Positions 33,389 through 42,496 of a stretch of DNA of 50,546 nt are shown here, in pieces. Position numbers and translations under genes: made by a program. Below the pieces are notes generated by a model. The model searched no databases and was not told the DNA's origin. It saw only the letters and a list, made by a program, of their open reading frames with translations. The stretch is taken from positions 1-50,546 of the forward strand of contig NZ_AJXT01000059.1 in NCBI RefSeq assembly GCF_000264295.1, in the 5' to 3' direction. The DNA is from Rhodanobacter spathiphylli B39. Its GTDB lineage: Bacteria; Pseudomonadota; Gammaproteobacteria; Xanthomonadales; Rhodanobacteraceae. How positions within the stretch are numbered: position 1 is the stretch's first letter; every line of letters begins with the position of its first letter.

Positions 33389-36037
33389 ATGCCCATGATC
33401 ACGACCGCGGACGCTCCTGCCCGCCAACCCGCTCCCTGGTGGTTCAACCTCGCCGGCCAGCTGCTGCAGCCCTGGGTGCGCATCCGCCGCGATCCGGCCG
33501 AACCGGCGACCCTGCTGCAGGCCGGCGTGCCGGTCTGCTACGTGATCGAGCGTGACGGCTTTTCCGACGCGCTGATCCTGCAGCGCGCCTGCCGCGAGGC
33601 CGGCCTGCCCAGCCCGATGCAGGCGCTGTCCGGCACCCGCCGGCGCCGCTCGGTGTTCGCACTGACCCGCCGCGACGGCTGGCTGTTCGGACGCAACCGC
33701 AAGCGTGCCGCCAGCGAGCCGCTGCGCCAGCTGGTGCATTCGCTGGAAGGCCAGCCCGAGCTCGACGTGCAGATCGTGCCGGTGTCGATCTACGTCGGCC
33801 GCGCGCCCAGCCGCGACAGCGGCTGGTTCCGCGTGCTGTTCTCGGAAAACTGGGTGATGGTGGGCCGCTTCGGACGCCTGCTGGCGCTGCTGCTGAACGG
33901 ACGCGACACCGTGGTGCACTTCTCCGCGCCGGTGTCGCTGCGGCAGATGCTGGACGAGTCCGGCACGATCGCGCCGGAGCGTTTCGCGCGCAAGGTCGCC
34001 CGCGTTCTGCGCACCCATTTCCATCGCATCCGTGCGGCGGTGATCGGTCCCGACCTGTCGCACAAGCGCACCGTGGTCGACTCGGTGCTGAACGCCGAAC
34101 CGGTGCGCGCGGCAATCGTCGCGGCCGCCGCCAAGGAAAAGATCAGCCACGCCAAGGCCTGGCGCAAGGCCAACAAATTGCTGCTGGAGATCGCCGCCGA
34201 CTATTCGCATCCGGTGGTGCGCTCGGCCTCGTTCCTGCTCAGCAACTTCTGGAACAAGCTGTACGACGGCATCGCGATGCACCACTTCGACAAGGCCCGC
34301 GCCGCCGCGCCCGGCCACGAAGTGATCTACGTGCCCTGCCACCGCAGCCACGCCGACTACCTGCTGATGAGCTACCAGCTGCACGTGTCCGGCGTGGTGG
34401 TGCCGCACATCGCCGCCGGCGTGAACCTCAACCTGCCGGTGATCGGCCCGATCCTGCGCCGCGGCGGCGCGTTCTTCCTGCGCCGCAGCTTCAAGGGCAA
34501 TGCGCTGTATTCGGTGGTGTTCAACGAGTACGTGGCGCAGCTGATCGACCGCGGCGTGCCGATGGAATACTTCATCGAGGGCGGTCGCTCGCGCACCGGC
34601 CGCCTGCTGGCGCCGCGCGCCGGCATGCTGGTGATGACGGTGCGCGCGTTCCTGCGCGCGCCGCGCCGGCCGGTGCTGTTCCAGCCGGTCTACATCGGCT
34701 ATGAAAAGTTGATGGAAGGCAAGTCCTACGCCGGCGAGCTGAGCGGTCAGGCGAAGGAGAAGGAGTCGCTGATCGGCCTGCTGCGCGGCCTCAAGGTGCT
34801 GCGCCAGCGCTATGGCCACGTGGCGCTGAACTTCGGCGAGCCGATCGAGCTGACCCCTTTGCTCGACGCGGCCAGCAGCGACTGGCGCGCCGCCGGTGCC
34901 GATCCCGACGTCAAGCCCGAGTGGCTGAACAGCGTCACCGACCGGCTGGCCGAACAGATCCAGATCAACATCAACCGCGCCGCCGACGTCAACCCGATCA
35001 ACCTGCTGGCGCTGGCCCTGCTGGCCACGCCCAAGCACGCGATGGCCGAGGCCGACCTGCTGACCCAGCTGGAGCTGGGCAAGGCGATGCTGGAAGAACT
35101 GCCGTACTCGGACCGGGTCACGCTGACGCCGATGAATCCGGCCGCGATCATCGCCTACGGCGAACAGATGGGCTGGATCCAGCGCGTGCAGCATCCGCTG
35201 GGCGACGTGCTGACGGTGGGTGCCGAGCAGGCGGTGCTGCTCAGCTACTTCCGCAACAACGTGCTGCATCTCAACGCCACCGCGGCATGGGTGGCCTGCT
35301 GCTTCCTCAACAACCGCCGCATGTCGCGGGCCTCGGTGCTGCGGCTGGGCCAGATCATCTACCCGTTCATCCAGGGCGAGCTGTTCCTGCCATGGGATGC
35401 GGACGGCTTCGTGGCGCAGCTGGAAGCGACCATCGACTTCTTCGTGCGCCGCGGCCTGCTCGAATCCACCAACGACGGCCGCAGCCTCGAACGCAGCCCG
35501 GGCCAGGACGACGGTGCGTTCCAGCTCAAGGTGATCGCCCGCAGCCTGATCCAGGCGTTCGAGCGCTACTACATCACCATCGCCGCGCTGGCCAAGAACG
35601 GTCCGCACACGATGAGCGGCGGCGAACTGGAAAGTGCCTGCACGCTGACCGCGCAGCGGCTGTCCCTGCTCAACGAACTGAGCGCGCCGGAATTCTTCGA
35701 CAAGGCGCTGTTCCGCGGCTTCATCCAGAAGCTGCGCGAGCGGCGCATCGTGTGGACCGATGCCGACGGCAAGCTCGACTACGACAGCGCGCTGGAAGGC
35801 ATGGTGCGCGATGCGCGGGTGATCCTGTCGCGCGAAGTGCGCCACTCGATCCTGAAGATCACCCCCGGCGGCGAGCGGGAAACGGCCACCGAGGAACCGG
35901 TCGATGCCGTGCCCGTGCAGGCGCTGCCCGACGACGCCTCCGCCGCCGACCTGCACCGGCGCCACGTCGACGCCGAGCAGCACGAACACGAACGGCGCAG
36001 CGGCGACGATCGTCGCGGCCCCACTCCCGACGCCTGA
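33389..36037 (+). CDS. plsB: Glycerol-3-phosphate 1-O-acyltransferase
   Basis: Inner membrane enzyme that adds the first acyl chain to sn-glycerol-3-phosphate in phospholipid synthesis. The 882-residue length and layout match gammaproteobacterial PlsB. The catalytic HX4D motif is H318-RSHA-D323 in [12 protein letters not shown]. Motif II is [12 protein letters not shown], motif [24 protein letters not shown], and motif [16 protein letters not shown]. The C-terminal tail after about residue 840 is acidic and Arg/His-rich and probably disordered. An in-frame ATG at 33395 sits 6 nt after AGGCGG and is an equally good start. GpsA, encoded in this window, makes its substrate. Confidence 0.96.
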   Translation: MPMITTADAPARQPAPWWFNLAGQLLQPWVRIRRDPAEPATLLQAGVPVCYVIERDGFSDALILQRACREAGLPSPMQALSGTRRRRSVFALTRRDGWLFGRNRKRAASEPLRQLVHSLEGQPELDVQIVPVSIYVGRAPSRDSGWFRVLFSENWVMVGRFGRLLALLLNGRDTVVHFSAPVSLRQMLDESGTIAPERFARKVARVLRTHFHRIRAAVIGPDLSHKRTVVDSVLNAEPVRAAIVAAAAKEKISHAKAWRKANKLLLEIAADYSHPVVRSASFLLSNFWNKLYDGIAMHHFDKARAAAPGHEVIYVPCHRSHADYLLMSYQLHVSGVVVPHIAAGVNLNLPVIGPILRRGGAFFLRRSFKGNALYSVVFNEYVAQLIDRGVPMEYFIEGGRSRTGRLLAPRAGMLVMTVRAFLRAPRRPVLFQPVYIGYEKLMEGKSYAGELSGQAKEKESLIGLLRGLKVLRQRYGHVALNFGEPIELTPLLDAASSDWRAAGADPDVKPEWLNSVTDRLAEQIQININRAADVNPINLLALALLATPKHAMAEADLLTQLELGKAMLEELPYSDRVTLTPMNPAAIIAYGEQMGWIQRVQHPLGDVLTVGAEQAVLLSYFRNNVLHLNATAAWVACCFLNNRRMSRASVLRLGQIIYPFIQGELFLPWDADGFVAQLEATIDFFVRRGLLESTNDGRSLERSPGQDDGAFQLKVIARSLIQAFERYYITIAALAKNGPHTMSGGELESACTLTAQRLSLLNELSAPEFFDKALFRGFIQKLRERRIVWTDADGKLDYDSALEGMVRDARVILSREVRHSILKITPGGERETATEEPVDAVPVQALPDDASAADLHRRHVDAEQHEHERRSGDDRRGPTPDA

Positions 36038-36065
36038 CCACGGCGTTCCTGTAGCATTGCCGGCC

Positions 36066-36833
36066 ATGAACGAACAGCCCAAGACCACGCCCGAATCGAC
36101 CACCCACTTCGGCTTCCGCGACGTGCCCGTGGGCGACAAGCAGAAGCTGGTCGGCCAGGTGTTCACCTCGGTCGCACGCAGCTACGACCTGATGAACGAC
36201 CTGATGTCGTTCGGCACGCACCGGCTGTGGAAGCGCCACTTCGTGGCCACCAGCGGCGTGCGCCGGGGCGACCGGGTGCTCGACCTGGCCGGCGGCACCG
36301 GCGACATCGCCGCCCTGCTCAAGCCGGTCGTCGGCGACCAGGGCGACATCGTGGTGGGTGACATCAACGCGGCCATGCTCGGCGTCGGCCGCGACCGCAT
36401 GACCGACCGCGGCCTGGTTTCCGGCCTGCGCTGGGCCCAGCTCAACGCCGAAGCGCTGCCGTTCCCCGACAACAGCTTCGACGCGGTGACCATGGCCTTC
36501 GGGCTGCGCAACGTCACCGACAAGGACAAGGCGCTGGCCGACATCTGCCGCGTGCTGAAACCCGGCGGCCGCGCGCTGGTGCTGGAATTTTCGAAAGTGC
36601 AGAGCGAGCTGTTCGGCAAGCTCTACGACTTCCACTCGTTCAGGATCCTGCCGAAGCTCGGCCAGCTGTTCGCCGGCGACGCCGACAGCTACCAGTACCT
36701 GGCCGAGTCGATCCGCAAGCATCCCGACCAGGCAACCCTGAAAGGCATGATGGAGCGCGCCGGCTTCGGCCGCGTCGAGGTGCGCAACCTCACCAACGGC
36801 ATCGTGGCGATCCATCGCGCATACAAGTTCTGA
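36066..36833 (+). CDS. ubiE: Ubiquinone/menaquinone biosynthesis C-methyltransferase
   Basis: SAM-dependent methyltransferase acting on demethylmenaquinol and 2-polyprenyl-6-methoxy-benzoquinol. The 255-residue protein has [38 protein letters not shown] and the SAM-binding LDLAGGTGD (72-80), then [25 protein letters not shown] and [17 protein letters not shown], all diagnostic of UbiE. It begins 28 bp after plsB. The usual ubiB and ubiJ partners are not in the window. Confidence 0.97.
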   Translation: MNEQPKTTPESTTHFGFRDVPVGDKQKLVGQVFTSVARSYDLMNDLMSFGTHRLWKRHFVATSGVRRGDRVLDLAGGTGDIAALLKPVVGDQGDIVVGDINAAMLGVGRDRMTDRGLVSGLRWAQLNAEALPFPDNSFDAVTMAFGLRNVTDKDKALADICRVLKPGGRALVLEFSKVQSELFGKLYDFHSFRILPKLGQLFAGDADSYQYLAESIRKHPDQATLKGMMERAGFGRVEVRNLTNGIVAIHRAYKF

Positions 36834-36872
36834 GCCGAATATCGACCGTATCGCCCCGAGAGCCGTCGCCGC

Positions 36873-37580
36873 ATGAGCAGCCACAACCACCAGCTGGAAC
36901 GCCTGGTCTTCTTCTCCGACGCGGTGTTCGCGATCGCGATCACCCTGCTGGTGATCGAAATCCATGTCCCGCGACTGGGCCTGGCCAGCGACCAGGTGTT
37001 TCTCTCCGAACTCGCCGCGCTGGGTCCGAGCATCTTTGGCTTCGTGCTGAGTTTCCTGGTGATCGGCGCGTTGTGGGCGGCACACCACCGCGTATTCGGC
37101 ATGATCTCCGCCTACAGCCCCGGTGTCATGCTGCCGAACCTGCTGATGCTGCTGGTGATCGCGTTCATGCCCTTCGCCACCGCGCTGATGAGTTCGAACC
37201 CGCTGTCGCGCGTGCCGGAAATGTTCTATTCCGCCACGCTGTTGCTGGCAGCGCTGCTCCAGCGCTGGCTGTTCGGCCGTGCGCTGCGTTCGGGCTTCCT
37301 GCATGCCGACATCAGCCCCGTGGACGTGGCCGGGGCACTGGGACGGGCGTGGGGCTTGCCGGTAGCGGCGGCGATGTCGCTGGGGCTGGCATGGTTCTGG
37401 GAAGGACCGAACAACTTCGTGCTGCTGACGATTCCCCTGCTGACCCGATTGTTCGCCCGCCTCGCCCGCGCCCGTGCGCAGAAAGCCGCCCGGCAGGCCG
37501 GCGACATCGCGAAGCCGCCGGCCCCGATGGAGCCGGCCGGCGAACCCGCCGGCACCAGCGTGCCCGGTTCGGCGGCATAG
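36873..37580 (+). CDS. TMEM175/DUF1211-family potassium-channel-like protein
   Basis: A 235-residue membrane protein. The first helix carries the family signature RLVFFSDAVFAIAITLLVIEI (about 10-30), with the FSD motif and the hydrophobic filter residues seen in bacterial TMEM175 channels. Five further membrane segments follow (about 45-65, 78-100, 112-128, 150-170, 178-193), and the C-terminal 45 residues are Ala/Pro-rich and likely disordered. Bacterial members form tetrameric weakly selective potassium channels. It is 39 bp after ubiE. Confidence 0.88.
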   Translation: MSSHNHQLERLVFFSDAVFAIAITLLVIEIHVPRLGLASDQVFLSELAALGPSIFGFVLSFLVIGALWAAHHRVFGMISAYSPGVMLPNLLMLLVIAFMPFATALMSSNPLSRVPEMFYSATLLLAALLQRWLFGRALRSGFLHADISPVDVAGALGRAWGLPVAAAMSLGLAWFWEGPNNFVLLTIPLLTRLFARLARARAQKAARQAGDIAKPPAPMEPAGEPAGTSVPGSAA

Positions 37581-37698
37581 CGTCTCCATCGTCGCCTTGC
37601 CTTTCCCGGCCTCGCCTTCCAGCCTCGCCGTTCATGCATTCCCTGCGCATTCGACACGGCGGAACGGAGACGGTCGCGCCGCTGCCACCTTCCTCGCT

Positions 37699-39924
37699 TC
37701 AGGGCGTCGCCATGTCCGCGTCGGTCACGCCCTTGCGATTGATCGCCTTCCAGCCGCCCGTCGAGTAGCTTCCGGCCGCCTGCACGTCGAAGGTGCTGCC
37801 ATTGCCGAGCCAGGCGTACAGCACTCGTGAAGCGTTGCCCCACATGATGTCCACCATGCCGTTGCCGTCAAAGTCGCCGGTGGCCAGCACGTCGTAAGCC
37901 GCATTGACCTTGAAGCTCTTCGTTCCCTTCCTGCTGGCCCCATTCATCGTCCAGTAGGCGAAGGTGCCAAGGCTCTGGTTGTACCAGAGCAGGTCGTCCT
38001 TGCCGTCGCCGTCGACGTCACCGGTGCCCTTCAGCTTCCAGCCACCGGCGTTGTAGGTGCCGAAGGCGTTGATCGAGAACGTGCTGCCATTGCCGAGCCA
38101 CACATACATCGTGCGTTGCGCATTGCCCCACAGGACGTCGACCAGTCCGTCACCGTTGAAGTCACCGACGCCCAGAACACGGTAGGCCTTGTTGACGCCG
38201 ATGCTGCGCGCCGACTTCCTGCTGGAACCGTCCATCAGCCAGTAGGCGAGCGTACCCTGCACCTGGTTGTGCCAGACCAGATCGTCCTTGCCGTCGCCGT
38301 CGACGTCACCGATGCCGGCCAGATACCAGTCATTGCTGTTGTAGGTGCCGAAGCTGCTGGCGACGTAGTCGCTCTTGCCGGCATTCCGACCGCCAAGCCA
38401 GATGGTCATGCGACGACTGCTGTCGGCCCACAACAGGTCGACGAAGCCGTCGCCATTGAAATCGCCGGTACCGAGCAGCCGCAGCGAGGTGCTGACTGAC
38501 TGGTTGCGATAACCATCGTGGCCTGCCCCAAGCATCGGCCAATACACCATCCGGCCATCGTTCGGGTTGTGCCAGAGCAGATCGGAGGTGGTGTCGCCAT
38601 CGGCGTTGAATGGCGCGATCCGGTTGTGCCGGAAGCCCCCGATGAGCCAGTCTGTCTGCCGCAGCGCGCGCGCGTTGTCAGCCTGATTCTGCACGCCACA
38701 GGGGAAATTCTGGCAGATCGTCAGCTGCGGGCTCGAGAACACCTGGGTCGAATCCTGTCCCGCGTCCTCGTAGGCCATGATGGTGCCGAAGCCACCCGAA
38801 CCGACTGTCTTCTTGTAGCCGTAGGCATACGGATAGGCGCCGGTGCCGTCGGCGTTGTCCACGTCATGGGCCAGGCCCATGTTGTGGCCAAGTTCGTGGG
38901 TGAAGGACTTGTCTTCGCAGTAGTACCCGCTCTCGTCGGAGCCGTCGCTCACCACCGAAAAGCCATAACCGGCCGAGAAATCGTAGTGGTCGGTGATCGA
39001 GGTGCCGTCACCGCCACTGAGCCAGCCGTTGCCGCAGCTGCCATCCCGTGCGTTGTCGAAATGACGCAACAGCGCGACGAGATCGGCGCCGTAGCGGTCG
39101 CGCAGCGCATGCAACGGCTCCAGCGCCGTGGTGCCGCCGACCGTGGTCAGGTCGTCCAGTGCCTGCTCGTTGGAGGTGGCGGCGGTGTAGTCGACGGGGA
39201 CCGCGCGCGCCAGCCGCACGCGCATGTCGACCTGGCTGTTTGCATAGGCCTGGTTGGCGTAGCTGATCAGGTAGTGGATGCGGGTCAGCACGTTGTCGGT
39301 CGAACCCAGCTGCTGGACCATGTCCGGTGTGTAGGCCACCAGCACGTCGACCAGGGTGGTGCCGGTCGGCGGGGAGGTTGGCGGGCTGATCGCCGCCTGC
39401 TGTGCCGCCAGGCTCATTCCTGCGGTCGCGAACGATGCCTTTCGCGCGTCGCGCGGGGGAATCCGCGCATCGTTGCGGCCTGGTCCCAACGCGCGCTGCC
39501 GCAGCCGCGACTGGGTCGCCGGCGCCATCAGCCAGCTGCCCGAGCGATCCGTGTAGACGCGCAGGGAGGCGCCGGTGGCCTGCGGGATATTGCCGAAGCT
39601 GGCATGCGCGCCGAAGGTCAGCACCACCGACTGCGGACCATGCTGCGTATCGACGCTGCCGATCCAGGTCCAGTCGCCATTGGGAAAGGTTTCGTGCCGC
39701 ACGTAGCGCACGTAACTGCGTCCGCCCGTCGGGCTGTCCAGCCACAGGCCACCATCCTGCATCGCGGCAAGTGCTGCGTTTTCATCGAGCAAGACCGGCG
39801 TTCTTGCCGGCGTGGCAAGTAGCGCACGGACAGGCGCCGTATCAACACGCAACAGCGACGGGTTCGCCGCGTGAGCCGCAGGCAACATCGCCAGCAGAAG
39901 TAGTACGGGATAGCTGCGGCGCAT
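37699..39924 (-). CDS. Secreted M72/reprolysin-like metalloprotease with VCBS/FG-GAP repeats
   Basis: A 741-residue exported protease. MRRSYPVLLLLAMLPAAHA is a clean signal peptide. After a propeptide-like region (about 20-185) comes a metzincin domain: VDVLVAYTPDM and NQAYANSQVDMRVRLARAV, zinc motif HELGHNMGLAHD (343-354) and Met-turn TIMAYED (about 381-387), as in peptidyl-Asp metalloendopeptidases. The C-terminal 300 residues are five blade-like repeats with calcium-binding loops (DFNGDGFVD, DVDGDGKDD, DFNGDGLVD, DVDGDGKDD, DFDGNGMVD). The ATG at 39924 is chosen because GGAGG lies 9 nt before it; in-frame ATG and GTG codons at 39945 and 39948 exist. It is convergent with the TMEM175 gene. 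Confidence 0.9.
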   Translation of the reverse strand: MRRSYPVLLLLAMLPAAHAANPSLLRVDTAPVRALLATPARTPVLLDENAALAAMQDGGLWLDSPTGGRSYVRYVRHETFPNGDWTWIGSVDTQHGPQSVVLTFGAHASFGNIPQATGASLRVYTDRSGSWLMAPATQSRLRQRALGPGRNDARIPPRDARKASFATAGMSLAAQQAAISPPTSPPTGTTLVDVLVAYTPDMVQQLGSTDNVLTRIHYLISYANQAYANSQVDMRVRLARAVPVDYTAATSNEQALDDLTTVGGTTALEPLHALRDRYGADLVALLRHFDNARDGSCGNGWLSGGDGTSITDHYDFSAGYGFSVVSDGSDESGYYCEDKSFTHELGHNMGLAHDVDNADGTGAYPYAYGYKKTVGSGGFGTIMAYEDAGQDSTQVFSSPQLTICQNFPCGVQNQADNARALRQTDWLIGGFRHNRIAPFNADGDTTSDLLWHNPNDGRMVYWPMLGAGHDGYRNQSVSTSLRLLGTGDFNGDGFVDLLWADSSRRMTIWLGGRNAGKSDYVASSFGTYNSNDWYLAGIGDVDGDGKDDLVWHNQVQGTLAYWLMDGSSRKSARSIGVNKAYRVLGVGDFNGDGLVDVLWGNAQRTMYVWLGNGSTFSINAFGTYNAGGWKLKGTGDVDGDGKDDLLWYNQSLGTFAYWTMNGASRKGTKSFKVNAAYDVLATGDFDGNGMVDIMWGNASRVLYAWLGNGSTFDVQAAGSYSTGGWKAINRKGVTDADMATP

Positions 39925-40313
39925 TGTCTGCGTCCTCCATTTCATCACGTGGATCGCCGGAACAGGCCGACTCCGACCACCAGTGTGTCATCACACGGGC
40001 AACCGTCGTCATCCCGCAAGTCGGGTAAAAGCGAGAATATACGCGTCGAAGAGGAGAATTTTCGTCCACACGATCGCGGATTCGGCAACGCGCCGCCAAG
40101 GCTCGCGGGAGATGAACGGCGAGCCGCCCCCCGCGGCGGCTTCCGCGTATCGACCAGTGCCCGCCCGATGATCTTGCGGAGACATGCGGTCGGCCACTCG
40201 GGCTCTCGACGGCATGCGCCGTTGCATCCGTCAGCCACTGCCTGCATGCTGCGCTTCCATCTGGCGTGACTTCGACGCGCGTCTTCTCTTCCGGCCATCG
40301 AAGACAGCAGGCC
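39925..40313. other. 389-bp intergenic region between divergent genes
   Basis: I see no convincing gene. A small GTGTG/CACAC hairpin lies near 39985. A TATATT hexamer on the minus strand near 40032-40038, within an AT-richer patch, could be the -10 element of the protease gene, but no matching -35 at 16-19 bp is clear. Open frames crossing the region have no ribosome binding site. Confidence 0.5.
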
Positions 40314-41339
40314 ATGATCAGCTCCCCGGCAAAAGAAATATCCGCGCAGGTCGCAGACCCGCAACGCAGCTCCTGGATCGACAACACAAAGTTCATCCTG
40401 ATCGCGCTGGTTGTCCTGGGGCATTGCATGGAAGAGTGGCGCTACAAGTCGCCTGTCGTTCTGGCTATTTATCAGTTCATCTATCTTTTCCACATGCCGG
40501 CCTTCATCTATCTGTCCGGTGCATTGTCCCGGCCGAAGTTCGGCATCGAACAGGGGACACGCTGGCTGACCAGGCTGGTTCTGCCATTCCTGGTTTTCCA
40601 GGCGATCTATCTCGCTTTCGACGCGTGGCTGCTTGGCAAGCCATTCGTCTACTCCGTGACAAGCCCCAACTGGATACTCTGGTATCTGATGAGCCTGGCC
40701 TGCTGGCGGATCATGCTGATCCCGGCACTTTCCTTTACCAGACCGCTCCTGGTCGCCTGCACCCTGGCCGTGCTTTCTGGCTACCTCAACGACGTCGGCT
40801 ACTCGTTCAGCCTGTCGCGCACGCTGGTGTTCTTTCCATTCTTCGTCGCGGGCTATCTGCATGGCACGAAGATCAAAGGGCCGCGCCTCGCAGCCGTCGG
40901 CGTGTTGCTGGCGCTTGCCGGTTTCGCCTGGCTGATCCGCGAGCTCAGCGCCAAATGGCTTTTCGGTCTCGCTCCCTACACCAATCTTTGGGGAGGCGCG
41001 ATCCAGGCGGGCCTGCTTGCGGCATCCGCCGCAGGCGTATGGGCGGTACTGCGACTGACCCCTCGCGCAGCAAGTCCGTTTGAAAAGATGGGTCGAGAGA
41101 GTCTTTCGGTGTACTTGCTGCATGGGCTTCTGATCAAGCTGGCCACCGCATACGGCATCTGGAAGCTGTTCCGGCACCTGGGTGTCGGGCAGAGCCTGGG
41201 CGTGGTCATCGGGGCGACGTTGCTTTTGGTGACGCTGCTGGCGGCTGTGGCGCCCCTGTTCCACCCGATCATGAATTACCAGTGGCTGTTCCGCAGCCGA
41301 CCTGCGCCCGCGGCCGACAAGGTGACGGGTGCCAGCTGA
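40314..41339 (+). CDS. Membrane acyltransferase (acyltransferase-3/fucose 4-O-acetylase-like)
   Basis: A 341-residue integral membrane protein with about ten membrane segments. RSSWIDNTKFILIALVVLGHCMEEW (about 18-42) carries the conserved early Asp-Asn...His pattern of acyltransferase-3/COG3594 proteins, FHMPAFIYLSGAL (about 59-71) the FxMPxFxxxSG motif, and ESLSVYLLHGLLI (about 262-274) the late YLLH motif. Such enzymes acetylate surface sugars or glycans using a cytoplasmic acyl donor. No polysaccharide genes adjoin, so the acceptor is unknown. The ATG at 40314 has a weak ribosome binding site; a GTG at 40266 is an alternative. Confidence 0.88.
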   Translation: MISSPAKEISAQVADPQRSSWIDNTKFILIALVVLGHCMEEWRYKSPVVLAIYQFIYLFHMPAFIYLSGALSRPKFGIEQGTRWLTRLVLPFLVFQAIYLAFDAWLLGKPFVYSVTSPNWILWYLMSLACWRIMLIPALSFTRPLLVACTLAVLSGYLNDVGYSFSLSRTLVFFPFFVAGYLHGTKIKGPRLAAVGVLLALAGFAWLIRELSAKWLFGLAPYTNLWGGAIQAGLLAASAAGVWAVLRLTPRAASPFEKMGRESLSVYLLHGLLIKLATAYGIWKLFRHLGVGQSLGVVIGATLLLVTLLAAVAPLFHPIMNYQWLFRSRPAPAADKVTGAS

Positions 41340-41366
41340 GGTGTCGCCGGAACGGCCATCGCGTTC

Positions 41367-41400
41367 GACCTGGCGGAAGCTGATCGACTCCCGCCAGGTC
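41367..41400. repeat. 10-bp inverted repeat after the acyltransferase gene
   Basis: GACCTGGCGG (41367-41376) and CCGCCAGGTC (41391-41400) pair perfectly across 14 nt, 28 bp after the stop codon. It may slow or end transcription, but no U-run follows. Confidence 0.4.
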
Positions 41401-41531
41401 AACCGGCCCAGGCAAACCCGCCCCGGCTCGTCGTCATCGGCCGCAACCTGCGCATTCATCGCCGTCCCTCCCCCGATCGACCCGGCGAGCAGTTTTCCGT
41501 TTGCATGGAAGGCGATTCGCGCCGGGTGGAC

Positions 41532-41573
41532 GTGATCCAGATCAGTGGCCCGCCGCGACGCGCGGCGTATGTT
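41532..41573 (+). promoter_or_regulatory. Candidate class II FNR/Dnr-type promoter
   Basis: GTGATCCAGATCAG (41532-41545) contains the complete TGAT-N4-ATCA core of FNR/Anr/Dnr boxes. The hexamer TATGTT at 41568-41573 is placed exactly where a -10 should be if the box is centred at -41.5, giving a start at about 41580 and a 22-nt leader to the ATG at 41602. It therefore reads as an oxygen- or nitric-oxide-responsive activator site for the two genes downstream. Confidence 0.5.
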
Positions 41574-41601
41574 GGGCTCCCTTTCCCGACGAGCCCGCCC
41601 C

Positions 41602-41868
41602 ATGGCCAGCGACATCATTGCAGAACAAAACACCCATCTTTTCGACGCCCGCGGGGTGGCCCGCCGCTTCCGCCATTCGGCGATCTTCGGTGCGATCGGC
41701 GCGCTGCGTTCGGGTGAGACGATGCGCTTCGTCAACGACCACGACCCGATCCCGCTGATCGCCCAGTTGCGCGAACGCCTCGGCGACAACCTCAGCGTGA
41801 CCTACCGCCAGCGCGATGCGGACGCCGTGGTGATCGACTTCGGCATCACCGGCCTGCCGGTGGAGTGA
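41602..41868 (+). CDS. DUF2249 domain protein
   Basis: An 88-residue protein. HLFDARGVARRFRHSAIFGAIGALRSGETMRFVNDHDPIPLIAQLRERLGD matches the DUF2249 pattern (a D-x-R-G start, then the phrase 'GETMRFVNDHDPIPL'). This small SirA/TusA-like fold is often encoded near nitrite, nitric oxide or denitrification genes. It lacks the TusA catalytic cysteine. The stop overlaps the next start (TGATG), so the two are made together. The upstream FNR-type box suggests induction at low oxygen or by nitric oxide. The molecular function is unknown. Confidence 0.82.
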   Translation: MASDIIAEQNTHLFDARGVARRFRHSAIFGAIGALRSGETMRFVNDHDPIPLIAQLRERLGDNLSVTYRQRDADAVVIDFGITGLPVE

Positions 41869-42482
41869 TGCGCTATCCGCCCTTCTTCGACCAGGCGCCA
41901 GCGATCACCTTGCGCGATCCGCTGGCGGACCTGCTTGGCGCGGCCGACGACGGCCTGCTCGACTACCACTACATCGACGCCGTGCGTCTGGCCGGCCACT
42001 CCTGCCCCACCGTAGCCGGCGCCTGGCTGATGGCGCGTGCCGCGCTGCGCGCGCTCTATCCCGATGGCCCCGCCGAGCGCGGCGGCGTCAGCGTGGAAAT
42101 GAGCGGCGCGGAAGACGAGGGCGTCAACGGCGTGATCGGCCAGGTGTTCACCCTGGTCACCGGCGCCGCCGCAGCCAACGGCTTTCACGGCATTGCCGGC
42201 CGCTTCGCCCGGCATTCGCTGTTGCACTTCTCCACGCCTGACGCAGGTGCGGGCCTGCGGGTGCATCGACGCGACAACGGAAAGAGCGTGTCGGTGGCGC
42301 TGGATCTCGGCGATGTCCCCGCGCCGGCCAGCCTGCGTCCGCTGCTGGGGGCGGCACTCGACCCGCAGGCCACGCCGGAACAGCGCGCGGCCTTCGGCCA
42401 GGCGTGGCAGGAGCGGGTGAAGTGCCTGCTGCTGGAGCATGCCGACGATCCCGCCGTCGTTCGCGTGACCCGGTTGAACTGA
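41868..42482 (+). CDS. FmdE-like protein
   Basis: A 204-residue soluble protein. LDYHYIDAVRLAGHSCPTVAGAWLMARAALRALYP (about 31-65) resembles the FmdE family hallmark GHxCPxxxxG, with the His and Cys that bind metal in FmdE-like proteins. The following GGVSVEMSGAEDEGVNGVIGQVFTLVTGAA and FSRH-like GRFARHSLLHF segments fit the same fold. There is no C-terminal zinc ribbon. It is coupled to the DUF2249 gene by a TGATG overlap. It may bind a metal or redox cofactor in an anaerobic process; this is inference from context. Confidence 0.7.
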   Translation: MRYPPFFDQAPAITLRDPLADLLGAADDGLLDYHYIDAVRLAGHSCPTVAGAWLMARAALRALYPDGPAERGGVSVEMSGAEDEGVNGVIGQVFTLVTGAAAANGFHGIAGRFARHSLLHFSTPDAGAGLRVHRRDNGKSVSVALDLGDVPAPASLRPLLGAALDPQATPEQRAAFGQAWQERVKCLLLEHADDPAVVRVTRLN

Positions 42483-42496
42483 GCGCGCGGCGCGCC

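Noticed and set aside
33143..36166. A 1,007-codon open frame antisense to plsB.
   Set aside because: Same shadow composition; plsB on the plus strand has every catalytic motif.
39945..41789. A 614-codon minus-strand frame across the protease-acyltransferase intergenic region and the acyltransferase gene.
   Set aside because: No conserved motif or ribosome binding site, and it runs antisense to a clear ten-helix acyltransferase.
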